Assembly: GCA_038217425.1 (NCBI GenBank)
Contig: JBBQPM010000021.1
Location: 1 to 54,212 of the forward strand
DNA from: JAIEPT01 sp038217425
GTDB lineage: Bacteria; Planctomycetota; Planctomycetia; Gemmatales; Gemmataceae
Length of the DNA stretch: 54,212 nucleotides
Direction of reading: 5' to 3'
In this document: one piece after another, positions 31,184 to 39,362 of the stretch
Numbering within the stretch: the first letter of the stretch is position 1
Layout of the letters: each line of letters starts with the position of its first letter
Translations under genes and position numbers: made by a program
The notes under the pieces: generated by a model
Database searches by the model: none
Seen by the model: the letters and a program-made list of their open reading frames with translations, nothing else
Told to the model about the DNA's origin: nothing

Positions 31184-34100
31184 ATGGGACGTTGGTTCTG
31201 GATCGGCTTGATGTTCGCGGCGACCGCGGCCGCGGTGCGCGCCGACCCGCCTCCCGCCTGGTTGCCCCGGTACGATCTCGACATTCACCTCGACCCAGCC
31301 GGCCGGCGGGCAAAAGTCGTGCAGCGCGTCACCTTCACCAATCCACTGAAGACGCCCGCACGCGAAATCGTCTTCAACGCCCACGCTCGCTACTCCATCC
31401 CCGACGCCGACGTCGGCAAACTCGCCAAGATCATCGAAGTCTTGCGCCTGGCGCCCAAAGAGGTGCTCGTCTTCGACGGACCGGCACTGACCATCGACGG
31501 CGTGGCGTGCGTGGATCCTACCAAAAATAGGTCGCCTGCAAAGTTTTTTTTCCAGCCCGAGAGTCCCACGTCGCTCGTCGTTGAGCTGGAGAATCCGGTT
31601 CTGCCAGGCGCCAGCCTGGATCTGGAGCTGTGCTTCACCTTCAACATTCCGAACAAGAAGGGACGCTGGGGCCAATGGGACGGCGTGACGATGTTGGCGC
31701 AGTGGCTGCCGACCCTGGCGGTGTGGGACGACGCGGGCTGGCATCCGACGCCGTTCGTGCCCTGGCATCAGCCGTTCTACAATGAGGCGGGTTGGTATCA
31801 GGCGAAAATCGCGCTGCCGGCGGATCAAAAGCTCGCCTGTTCCGCGACGGTCGTGCACACGCGCGATCTGGGCAACGGTTGGGTGCAACACGAAACCGCG
31901 GGGGCGTACCTGCGCGACTTTAGCCTGGTCGCCTCTGCACGCTTCTGTGAGGTGTCGTGCAAAGCCGGCGACGTCAACGTCCGCTGCCTGCACTTCCCCC
32001 AACACGAACATTACGCCAAGATCTTCGTGAAAGCCGCTTGCGACGCCATCCCCGTCTACGAAAAATGGTTCGGACCCTATCCCTATCCCCAGTTCACCAT
32101 CGTCGAGGCAATCTTCGGCTGGAACGGCAACGAGTGCGGCGGCATGGTCATGATCGACGACCGCATGTTCAACATGCCCCACATGGCCCCCAGCTATCCG
32201 ATCTATCTCCTCCAACACGAACTCTGTCATCAGTGGTGGTACAACGTCATCGGCTCCAACGGTTATGCCGAGACCTGGGTCGATGAAGGGTTCGCTTCCT
32301 ACCTCAGCCATCGGCTCGCCGACCTCACGCACGGCAAGAACAACCCGATCATCGATTATCCCAAAGGTCTCGGCTGGCTCCCCAACATCCACCGCGAAGA
32401 TCTCCGCAACTACGGCTACCTCGGCGCCCGCGCCCGCGGCGACATCCATCCCACGGTCCAGGCCATGGAAAAATTCGAGCATCTCCCCAATCTGCTCGCC
32501 ACCGTCTACGACCGCGGCTCCAAGGTCGTCGGGCTCATCGAGGAACGCCTGGGGGCTGAGTCCTTCCTCGACTTCCTCCGCGTCGTCTATCAAAAGTACC
32601 AGTTCCGCATCTTGCACGTCCGCGATCTGCAGAAGGAACTCGAAGAATACACCGGCCGATCCTGGCACGATTTCTTTCAGCACTGGGTTCACGGCTCCGG
32701 CATGTGCGACTGGCGCGTTGACTCCGTCACGCTCGACGGCAATCCCATGCCGCTCGTCATGCGCTTCCCCAAACATCGCAAGTCGGTCACCGCCGTCATC
32801 GAACTCGAGCAGTGCGGCGGGTTCAACGAACCGACCACGCTCGGCATCATTCGCGAGTGCGGCCAAGGTTACGAAATCCGCATCCCCATCGATCCGCAAG
32901 TCCCGGCGCTGCATCTCGACGAGTTTCAGGCCAAGGTGCTGTGCGAGACCAGCATCGACAAGACTGGAAAGGGGACATGCAAAGTTCGCGTCGAGATCAA
33001 CTTGCCATTTGAGCCGATGCAGATCACGGTCGACCCCGATCGGGTCTTGCTCGATCAAAAGCCGCAGAACAATTATTGGAAGCACGAGGTCCGTTGGCGT
33101 CTGACGCCGCTCTACACCAGGCTAGAGGAGGTCGACGTCGCGAACAGTTACGACCGCTGGAACTTCATCGCGGGGCCCTGGCTGGGGACGCCGACGTTCG
33201 CGGATCCCTGGTACTCGCAGTCGTACATGGCGGGGCTCAAGGCGACCGTCTTCCGCACGCAGGAGATCAACGCCGGAGCGTATCTGGCGTACCGCACCAA
33301 CGACCGCAACCTGATCGCCGGCGCCGACGTGCTCTGGGATCACATCCCCTTGCCGCGGACGCAACTGGGATTGTCGGTCGAGAAAAGCATCGGCACGCTC
33401 TGGGACGAGGACGTCAACTGCAGCCGCGGCGTGATTTTCGGCCGCTACGTTTTGACCTACGGTAGTTCGCTCTACCAGCCCCCTTTCGAGTACGTCGAGC
33501 TTTTTGCCTCGGTGCAGAACCGCTGTTTGCCCGCCCCACTCGAACAGAAGGCGGACACCGACCCGTTCACGAACCGGACCGGCGTCGGCATTCATTATTA
33601 CAAGAATTTTCTGACCCCTTACTGGGACCCCGAAGGGGGCGTATCGGTGGACGCCACGTATCAATACGGGTTCCCCGTCCTCGGCGCCGAGGACGATTTT
33701 CAACAAGTCTTCGGCAAGATCGCAACGGTGAAGGCGTTCCCCAAATGGCTGCTGGAAGGCTCGGAACATGCGCTGGGCGAATATCTTCGGCTCACGCGTT
33801 TCGCCATGCGCGCCGGCGGCGGCGCGGCGGCGCCCAAACGCGGCGAATTCTTCACCCTCGGCGGCGGCGATTGGTTCCGCGGGTTCGATCTCCGCCAGCG
33901 TCAAGGCAATCTCATGTGGGTCGCCAGCCTCGAATGGCGCCTCCCCGTCGCCGAGTATCTCACCCACGACTTCCTCGATCACGTCGTCGGCGTTCGCAAC
34001 GTCTACGTCGTCCCCTTCTATGACGCCGGCAATGCCTACGTGAACGGCCACGCCCTGGGCGACGTCGCTCACGCGGTCGGACTCGGCATGCGCGTCGACC

Positions 34101-34210
34101 TCGCCTGGCTCAACATCATCGAACGCACCATGTTTCGCTTCGACGTCGCCAAGACGGTCAACGTCGACGCCCCCTGGCAATTCTGGATCGGCATCACACA
34201 TCCGTTTTGA
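31184..34210 (+). CDS. M1-type metallopeptidase fused to an Omp85-like beta-barrel
   Basis: 1008 residues from the ATG at 31184 (GAGGA upstream; an in-frame ATG at 31163 lacks one). Signal peptide about 1-20 (ending AVRA). The peptidase part has the zinc signature HELCHQWWYN at about 345 with the third ligand 18 residues on (TWVDEGFASYLSHR), as in M1/M61 gluzincins. The exopeptidase motif GAMEN is changed to GGMVM, so classical aminopeptidase action is doubtful. From about 680 the protein turns into beta-strands with alternating aromatics and an Omp85/BamA-type end: FFTLGGGDWFRGFDLRQR, YVVPFYDAGNAYVNG, and a final Phe after ITHP. This suggests an outer-membrane-anchored protease. Divergent partner at 30139-31164. 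Confidence 0.85.
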   Translation: MGRWFWIGLMFAATAAAVRADPPPAWLPRYDLDIHLDPAGRRAKVVQRVTFTNPLKTPAREIVFNAHARYSIPDADVGKLAKIIEVLRLAPKEVLVFDGPALTIDGVACVDPTKNRSPAKFFFQPESPTSLVVELENPVLPGASLDLELCFTFNIPNKKGRWGQWDGVTMLAQWLPTLAVWDDAGWHPTPFVPWHQPFYNEAGWYQAKIALPADQKLACSATVVHTRDLGNGWVQHETAGAYLRDFSLVASARFCEVSCKAGDVNVRCLHFPQHEHYAKIFVKAACDAIPVYEKWFGPYPYPQFTIVEAIFGWNGNECGGMVMIDDRMFNMPHMAPSYPIYLLQHELCHQWWYNVIGSNGYAETWVDEGFASYLSHRLADLTHGKNNPIIDYPKGLGWLPNIHREDLRNYGYLGARARGDIHPTVQAMEKFEHLPNLLATVYDRGSKVVGLIEERLGAESFLDFLRVVYQKYQFRILHVRDLQKELEEYTGRSWHDFFQHWVHGSGMCDWRVDSVTLDGNPMPLVMRFPKHRKSVTAVIELEQCGGFNEPTTLGIIRECGQGYEIRIPIDPQVPALHLDEFQAKVLCETSIDKTGKGTCKVRVEINLPFEPMQITVDPDRVLLDQKPQNNYWKHEVRWRLTPLYTRLEEVDVANSYDRWNFIAGPWLGTPTFADPWYSQSYMAGLKATVFRTQEINAGAYLAYRTNDRNLIAGADVLWDHIPLPRTQLGLSVEKSIGTLWDEDVNCSRGVIFGRYVLTYGSSLYQPPFEYVELFASVQNRCLPAPLEQKADTDPFTNRTGVGIHYYKNFLTPYWDPEGGVSVDATYQYGFPVLGAEDDFQQVFGKIATVKAFPKWLLEGSEHALGEYLRLTRFAMRAGGGAAAPKRGEFFTLGGGDWFRGFDLRQRQGNLMWVASLEWRLPVAEYLTHDFLDHVVGVRNVYVVPFYDAGNAYVNGHALGDVAHAVGLGMRVDLAWLNIIERTMFRFDVAKTVNVDAPWQFWIGITHPF

Positions 34211-34235
34211 ATGAATCCAAGCATATATTGATCGT

Positions 34236-35285
34236 ATGATCCCGCTCCACGACGACGTTGCCCTGGGCGCTCTCCGTCGACAATTGCGGCTCGACCCGGA
34301 GCCGCTCCGTCAACTGCGCAACGCGTTTTACAAAAAACGCCTGCCCGCGGAGAAGGCGCTCGAGCGTCTGCCCCTCGCGCAGCGATCGGCCTTCGCGGAA
34401 GCCGTCGCCTTTCATACCCTGACAGTGCACAGCCGGCACGATTCCCAACTCGACGGTGCCAGCAAGCTCATCTTCCAGACGGCGGCCGGCAAACTCCTCG
34501 AATCGGTAATTCTTCGCATACAGACCGGCCGAACGACGCTCTGCGTTTCGTCCCAGGTTGGCTGCGCGGTACGCTGCGGCTTCTGCGCCACCGGCCAAAT
34601 GGGACGGGCGCTCGACCTCGGGTGCGATGAAATCCTCGACCAGATCGTTCAGGCCAATCAGTTGCTGCGAGCGGAAGAGCGCGGGGTGCGCAACGTGGTG
34701 TTCATGGGGATGGGCGAACCGCTGCACAACGAGGACGCGGTCGCCCTGGCCATCGAAACGATCGTGTCGCCGCGTGCGTTTGGTCTGGCGCCGGCGCACG
34801 TGCTGGTTTCGACTGTCGGCATCCCCGAGGCAATGGTCCGCTTCGCCCGCCGATTTCCCGACGTCGGCATCGCTCTCAGTTTGCACAGTGCGCGCCAGGC
34901 CGTACGCGAGAAGATTATCCCGCTCGCCCGGCGTTACCCGCTCCCCGTTTTGCGCGAAGCGATTCTCGAGGCGACGACGATTCAGGGGAAGCCGCCGATG
35001 ATCGAGTATCTGCTCTTGGCCGGCGTCAACGACACGGACGCCGACCTGCAGGCGCTCCTCGGCTACCTGGGAGAGTTGCCCGCTCATGTGAATTTGATTC
35101 CGTACAACGCGATCGCCGGCGTCGAGTTTGTGGGGACGAGCGAAGGGCGCCGAAACGAGTTTGCGGCCGGGTTGACGTCCGCCGGGTTCCGCGTGACGAT
35201 TCGGCATTCGCTGGGCCGCGACGTCGCCGCGGCATGCGGGCAGTTGGTGCAGCGTCAGCTTTTGGTTGGGAAGGGAACGGCGTGA
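34236..35285 (+). CDS. rlmN: 23S rRNA (adenine-2503-C2)-methyltransferase, radical SAM
   Basis: 349 residues, normal length. The radical-SAM 4Fe-4S cysteines are C110, C114 and C117 (GCAVRCGFCATGQ). The two extra catalytic cysteines of RlmN are also there: C103 (TLCVSSQV), seven before the cluster, and one in AAACGQL near the C-terminus, matching C118 and C355 of E. coli. GMGEPLHN and SLHSA are further family marks. It methylates A2503 of 23S rRNA and A37 of some tRNAs. Sequence alone does not separate it from Cfr-type 8-methylators with certainty, but the RGxD-like LGRDVAAACGQL end fits RlmN. Confidence 0.92.
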   Translation: MIPLHDDVALGALRRQLRLDPEPLRQLRNAFYKKRLPAEKALERLPLAQRSAFAEAVAFHTLTVHSRHDSQLDGASKLIFQTAAGKLLESVILRIQTGRTTLCVSSQVGCAVRCGFCATGQMGRALDLGCDEILDQIVQANQLLRAEERGVRNVVFMGMGEPLHNEDAVALAIETIVSPRAFGLAPAHVLVSTVGIPEAMVRFARRFPDVGIALSLHSARQAVREKIIPLARRYPLPVLREAILEATTIQGKPPMIEYLLLAGVNDTDADLQALLGYLGELPAHVNLIPYNAIAGVEFVGTSEGRRNEFAAGLTSAGFRVTIRHSLGRDVAAACGQLVQRQLLVGKGTA

Positions 35286-35316
35286 CATCCGATGCGTAGA
35301 CAGGTATAATTCCGAC

Positions 35317-35580
35317 ATGAAGAACTCACCGCCAACACTCGAACGGCTCATTGAACCGCTGAGCGGTTGTCTGACGGAAGAATCCGCACGTCGTCTGGTT
35401 TCCCTCAAACCCGACCGAGAGCTTCAAGCTCGGGTCGATCAGCTCTCCGAAAAATGCACCGCAGGAACTTTGAGTGCCGAAGAACGCGAAGAGTACGGCC
35501 GTTACGTCTCGTTCGGCACTTTCGTCGCGATGCTCAAGTCGAAAGCTCGGTTGCTATTGGCCAACTCTCGGACTTCGTAA
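35317..35580 (+). CDS. Small helical hypothetical protein, coupled to HNH gene
   Basis: 87 residues, ATG at 35317. Entirely helical by eye and charged (LTEESARRLVSLKPDRELQA, GTLSAEEREEYGRYVSF). Its stop overlaps the start of the HNH gene (TAATG), so the two are translated together. Proteins of this size and composition commonly sit before HNH genes in planctomycetes and cyanobacteria; a toxin-antitoxin-like pairing is possible but unproven. Confidence 0.7.
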   Translation: MKNSPPTLERLIEPLSGCLTEESARRLVSLKPDRELQARVDQLSEKCTAGTLSAEEREEYGRYVSFGTFVAMLKSKARLLLANSRTS

Positions 35581-35996
35581 TGGATGCCGCAACTCGCCGA
35601 CTGGTCTGGCGGCGGGCTGCCGACCGTTGCGAATATTGCCGACTCCATCAGGACGAAGACTTTTTTACTTTTCACGTGGAACACGTAATCGCCAAGCAGC
35701 ATGGCGGCAGCGACCGATCAGACAACCTCTGCCTTTCTTGTCGCGAATGCAATTTCTCGAAAGGAACAAATGTAGCCGGCTACTGGAACGGCCGAGTCGT
35801 ACCGCTTTTTAACCCGCGCCGCCAAAACTGGAAACGGCATTTTTCCTGGAATGGCCCGCTGCTGGTCGGCAAAACGCTCGCCGGCAACGCGACGTTGCGA
35901 GTTCTTAGCATCAACGAGACATCCCGCGTTCTGGCCCGGGCTTTCCTGATTGCGGAAGGACGTTTTCCGCCCTCGAAAGAGCCAATCGAAGAGTAG
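35580..35996 (+). CDS. HNH endonuclease
   Basis: 138 residues, ATG overlapping the previous stop. Zinc-binding CEYC at 17-20 and CRECN around 56, with the beta-beta-alpha-metal core FHVEHVIAKQHGGSD carrying the catalytic His, and DNLCLSCRECN supplying the family's Asn. It cuts DNA non-specifically or nicks; cellular role unknown. The C-terminal half (NPRRQNWKRHFSWNGPLLVG) is the usual extension of this stand-alone type. Convergent with the next gene. Confidence 0.9.
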   Translation: MDAATRRLVWRRAADRCEYCRLHQDEDFFTFHVEHVIAKQHGGSDRSDNLCLSCRECNFSKGTNVAGYWNGRVVPLFNPRRQNWKRHFSWNGPLLVGKTLAGNATLRVLSINETSRVLARAFLIAEGRFPPSKEPIEE

Positions 35997-36012
35997 CTTT
36001 CAGGCTCTACAC

Positions 36013-36384
36013 CTAAGCTGATTCACCTTCCCGCGTGCGGAACTCCGTGGCACTGTACCGTTTGCCTTCCGCTTCGACGTCCGCGCCGCTCAGGTGCGCC
36101 CAGGCCCACGTTAACTGACTCCACAAGCGAAACAGCGCCGGGTCGGCGTTGCCCCAGACCACGAATTGCATCCCGTCGGGCACACGCCGCAGCGTCACCA
36201 TGCCTGCGGCGCCGGCCACGCGCAACTCGTTCCACTCCGCGGCAGGGTCCTCATCGGGAAACGCCAGCTGGCCGTCGATCATCCGCATCTGTAACGGCGA
36301 GCCTTGCTCCGCCATGGTCAGGGCAACGCGCGCCCAAGCGGGCTCCTGGGCGCGCGTGCTCAGAACTTTTTGATCCAGTCCCAT
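36013..36384 (-). CDS. Hypothetical protein, coupled to CBS gene
   Basis: 123 residues. Its ATG overlaps the stop of the CBS-domain gene (TAATG read on the minus strand), so it is the second gene of that unit. Mixed alpha/beta with many Trp (PALFRLWSQLTWAWAHLSGA). No motif, signal peptide or membrane span recognised. Function unknown. Confidence 0.65.
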   Translation of the reverse strand: MGLDQKVLSTRAQEPAWARVALTMAEQGSPLQMRMIDGQLAFPDEDPAAEWNELRVAGAAGMVTLRRVPDGMQFVVWGNADPALFRLWSQLTWAWAHLSGADVEAEGKRYSATEFRTREGESA

Positions 36385-36821
36385 TATGTCCGTCCGTAGA
36401 TGTATTCGTGCATCTGGTGAATCGTCTGTTCTTGCGTGGTCGTCTGGTGAGCGTTGAGGTCGCCGATCGATATCAAGCCCAAGAGATGGTCGGCATCGTC
36501 GAGCACGGGAAGATGCCGCACGCGCCGGTTCTTCATCGCCGAGCGGGCTTCGTCGACCGTCGTCTCGGCGCTGCAGAAGACGACGTCGCGCGTCATCACG
36601 TCCTTAACGAACGTACTCGTCGGATCGCGACGCTCCGCGACGATGCGGTGCAGCACGTCGCGTTCGGTGAACATGCCGACCACCCGGCCTTCCTCGAGGA
36701 CGACGAGGGAGCCGATCTTGTGTTCGTTCATGAGGATGGCAGCATCCAGCGCCTTCGCGCTGACGCCGATGGAAAAAACATGCCCGCCCTTGACGCGCAA
36801 TAGGTCATTGACTCGAGCCAT
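36384..36821 (-). CDS. Paired CBS-domain protein
   Basis: 145 residues from the ATG at 36821; the longer open frame to 37010 overlaps the divergent promoter region. Two CBS motifs form one Bateman module: ILMNEHKIGSLVVLEEGRVV with GMFTERDVLHRI, and VKDVMTRDVVFCSAETTVDE with LISIGDLNAH. Such modules bind adenosine nucleotides and act as energy sensors. It heads a two-gene unit with the unknown protein at 36013. Divergent from the cysteine desulfurase gene. Confidence 0.9.
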   Translation of the reverse strand: MARVNDLLRVKGGHVFSIGVSAKALDAAILMNEHKIGSLVVLEEGRVVGMFTERDVLHRIVAERRDPTSTFVKDVMTRDVVFCSAETTVDEARSAMKNRRVRHLPVLDDADHLLGLISIGDLNAHQTTTQEQTIHQMHEYIYGRT

Positions 36822-37008
36822 GTCGCTCTCCTTGGCCCGCGGAAACGCGGTAGTGAAGTGAGAAGAGAGTCGTAAAAGTACGTCTCTCAGCGTAATCGAC
36901 GGGCGCGCCACATGCAACGTAAAAAGGGAAGATTTTTCGCCCGGGGCGTTTCCCCTTGGATTCCCTGACTGTCGTGATAAAATAAAAGGAGTGAGCCAAG
37001 GACATTTC

Positions 37009-38184
37009 ATGGTGCGTCTGCCGATCTATCTGGACCATCACGCGACCACGCCGTGCGACGCGCGCGTGGTGGAGGCGATGCTCCCCTATTTCTCGCACGT
37101 CTTCGGCAATGCCTCAAGCCTGAATCATCGTTTCGGCCAGGAAGCGAACGAAGCCGTGCAGCAGGCGCGCTTGCAAGTGGCGCAAATGATCGGCGCAGAG
37201 CCGAAGGAAATCCTGTTCACATCGGGAGGCACCGAAAGCAATAACCTCGCGCTCAAGGGCGCCGCCCGCATGAACCTTCGGCACGGCAATCGTGTCATTA
37301 CACTTGCCACCGAACATCGGGCCGTGCTCGATCCGTGCCGACGATTGCAGCGCGAAGGCTTCGACGTCGAGTTTCTCGGCGTCGACTCTCTCGGCTTGGC
37401 GGACGTTCAACAAGTCGAGGACGCGCTGACGCCGGCGACGATCTTGGTCAGCGTCATGCTCGCCAACAATGAGATTGGCGTGATTCAACCGCTGGCCGCG
37501 CTCGGCAAGCTGTGTAAGTCGCGCGGGATCCTGCTGCACACCGACGCCACGCAGGCGGTCGGCAAGATTCCGGTCGACGTAAATGAACTGGGCGTTGACC
37601 TTTTGAGTCTGTCGGGGCATAAAATATATGGGCCCAAGGGAATCGGCGCCCTCTACATGCGGAGCCGAAACCCGGCGGTGCGGCTCGAACCGCTCTTCGA
37701 CGGCGGCGGCCACGAACGCGGCATGCGCAGCGGCACCCTCCCCGTGCCGCTCATCGTGGGACTCGGCAAAGCGTGTGCGATTGCAGCCCAGGAGATGCCG
37801 CGTGAGAGTGAGCGATTGCTCGGCCTGCGCGAACGACTCTGGGAGGGCTTAAGCGAACAGGTCGAAGGCGTGTCGCTCAACGGCCATCCCGAGCAAAGGT
37901 TGCCGGGCAATTTGAACGTCAGCTTCGCCGACGTCCATGGCGAGGCATTACTGATGGCCCTCAAAGACGTGGCTGTCAGTTCCGGTTCGGCCTGCACGTC
38001 CGCGAGCGTCGAGCCGAGCTACGTGCTGCGGGCGCTCGGCGTGGACGACGACTTGGCGCATGCCAGCATCCGTTTCGGCCTGGGCCGAGGGACGTCGGCC
38101 GAGGAAGTTGATTATGCGATCCGCGAAACGGCACGTGCAGTTTCGCGGTTACGATCTTTAAGTCCTGTTACCATGGGTCACTGA
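37009..38184 (+). CDS. iscS: Cysteine desulfurase (NifS/IscS family)
   Basis: 391 residues. I choose the ATG at 37009, with AAGGA about six bases before it; a GTG at 36991 has its ribosome site too close. PLP-enzyme marks: YLDHHATTPCD at the start, TSGGTESNNLALKG, the Schiff-base lysine in SLSGHKIYGPKGIGAL, and the mobile-loop catalytic cysteine in SSGSACTSAS. It takes sulfur from L-cysteine for Fe-S clusters and thiolated tRNA. An A-type carrier gene follows 24 bases later; no IscU scaffold is in the window. The symbol is family-level. Confidence 0.92.
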   Translation: MVRLPIYLDHHATTPCDARVVEAMLPYFSHVFGNASSLNHRFGQEANEAVQQARLQVAQMIGAEPKEILFTSGGTESNNLALKGAARMNLRHGNRVITLATEHRAVLDPCRRLQREGFDVEFLGVDSLGLADVQQVEDALTPATILVSVMLANNEIGVIQPLAALGKLCKSRGILLHTDATQAVGKIPVDVNELGVDLLSLSGHKIYGPKGIGALYMRSRNPAVRLEPLFDGGGHERGMRSGTLPVPLIVGLGKACAIAAQEMPRESERLLGLRERLWEGLSEQVEGVSLNGHPEQRLPGNLNVSFADVHGEALLMALKDVAVSSGSACTSASVEPSYVLRALGVDDDLAHASIRFGLGRGTSAEEVDYAIRETARAVSRLRSLSPVTMGH

Positions 38185-38208
38185 CCCTTTTCCTAGGAGG
38201 TTCCGATC

Positions 38209-38553
38209 ATGCCTGTTACCCTGACCGAAAAAGCTGCCGGCGAAGTCAAGCGCATCATCACCGAGCAAATGCAAAGCGACGGCGCCCCCGAAAAGATCTT
38301 CCTGCGCCTCCGCGTCGTCGGCGGCGGTTGCTCCGGCTTCCAGAACAAGCTCGACCTGGATCCGCAAGTCAATCCGAAGCTCGACGACACCTTCGAGCAA
38401 TTCGGCGTGCCAATCGTGATCGACAAGCGCAGTCTGATGTACCTCGCCGACGTGACGGTCGACTTCCACGACGACCTCAACAAGCGCGGCTTCAGCATCA
38501 ACAACCCCACCGCAAAGAGCACCTGCGGCTGCGGCAGCTCGTTCTCAATGTAG
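38209..38553 (+). CDS. A-type iron-sulfur carrier (IscA/ErpA/SufA family)
   Basis: 114 residues. The three conserved cysteines are C41 in VGGGCSGFQ and the pair in STCGCGSSF near the end, which hold a transferred Fe-S cluster. The start has AGGAGG seven bases upstream. Directly behind the cysteine desulfurase, so the two likely cooperate in Fe-S assembly. Which of IscA, SufA or ErpA it corresponds to cannot be told. Confidence 0.94.
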   Translation: MPVTLTEKAAGEVKRIITEQMQSDGAPEKIFLRLRVVGGGCSGFQNKLDLDPQVNPKLDDTFEQFGVPIVIDKRSLMYLADVTVDFHDDLNKRGFSINNPTAKSTCGCGSSFSM

Positions 38554-38617
38554 GCGTACGACGCGCCCGAAGCTTTCTTGGCTAAGGGCGACGATTCTTC
38601 ATAACAGAAGATTTGCC

Positions 38618-39102
38618 ATGCGTTATCGTTTGGGCATGTTCGCAGCCTTCGCCTTCGGTTTCACATTGTTAGGACAGCCCAGACCTGAGATGTCAAGCGA
38701 TCCATACCTGCCTTGGCCGGACTTCAGGTGAAGGGGCAAGCGATCTTGGCGGGCGGCCATAGCCTCTGGGAATCATGGACGGACGGCAAGGGAACGCTGC
38801 TCGTCCTGAGCGAGGGCGAGCATAAAGGTTGGCGCCTGAGTTACGACCACACGGGTCAAACCCGAAATCTTCGGCTCGTAAAAGATGTAGGTCCGGGATG
38901 CCTGTGGACTTTCGAGGAGTTCGGCTGTAAGAATTTGGCCCGCGGATTCGAGACTCGTGAGTGCAAGGCGCGGGCCCATCCCAAAAACGGTCCATTCGCC
39001 GGCTGGGAAATGACATCCCGCGGCGGCAGTGTGGTAATGTCGAGAGAGGGGCCAGGCTTGCGTTTCAACATCTACTACGACGACCTACGCGACGGGAAGT
39101 GA
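38618..39102 (+). pseudogene. Frameshifted exported hypothetical protein
   Basis: A start at 38618 gives a signal peptide (MRYRLGMFAAFAFGFTLLG) but the frame stops at 38730. The rest of the protein continues in another frame from about 38690 to 39102 (VKGQAILAGGHSLWESWTDG, later YDHTGQTRNLRLVKD), with no start codon of its own apart from a TTG. One inserted or lost base between 38680 and 38710 would join them into a ~160-residue exported protein. Either a pseudogene or a sequencing error. Family not recognised. Confidence 0.5.
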
Positions 39103-39106
39103 AAAG

Positions 39107-39179
39107 GGGCGTTTAGCTCAGCGGCTAGAGCATCTGGTTTACACCCAGAGGGTCGGGGGTTCGAAACCCTCAACGCCCA
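39107..39179 (+). tRNA. tRNA-Val (anticodon TAC)
   Basis: 73 bases fold as a cloverleaf: acceptor GGGCGTT with AACGCCC, D-loop TAGCTCAGCGGCTAGAGC, anticodon arm TCTGG-TTTACAC-CCAGA with anticodon TAC, and T-arm GGGGGTTCGAAACCCT, then discriminator A. The CCA is not fully encoded. It reads valine GUA codons. A tyrosine recombinase gene starts 184 bases downstream, so its 3' end is the probable integration site. Confidence 0.95.
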
Positions 39180-39258
39180 TTTTCGCAACCCTTGATTTCA
39201 TCAGCGGTTGCGAAGCCTGCTAAAATGAAAGCAGGCCAGAACTAGGGAAGATTTGGCC

Positions 39259-39284
39259 GATTTTGTAGCAGATTTTTGTAGCAG
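39259..39284. repeat. Tandem 13-base repeat near attachment site
   Basis: ATTTTGTAGCAG is followed directly by ATTTTTGTAGCAG, between tRNA-Val and the recombinase gene. Such short direct repeats are often arm-type recombinase or excisionase sites; here only suggestive. The rest of 39180-39362 shows no gene. Confidence 0.4.
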
Positions 39285-39362
39285 CCCCGGAGCGTGCGAG
39301 GTTCCGGGGATTGCGACACCCCTTCCGGTCTACCGCGTGTGGTTTTCCTGGAGGGTTTTTTC

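Noticed and set aside
31145..33085. 646-residue minus-strand frame opposite the M1 peptidase
   Set aside because: Antisense shadow of a gene with an intact HELCH zinc motif.
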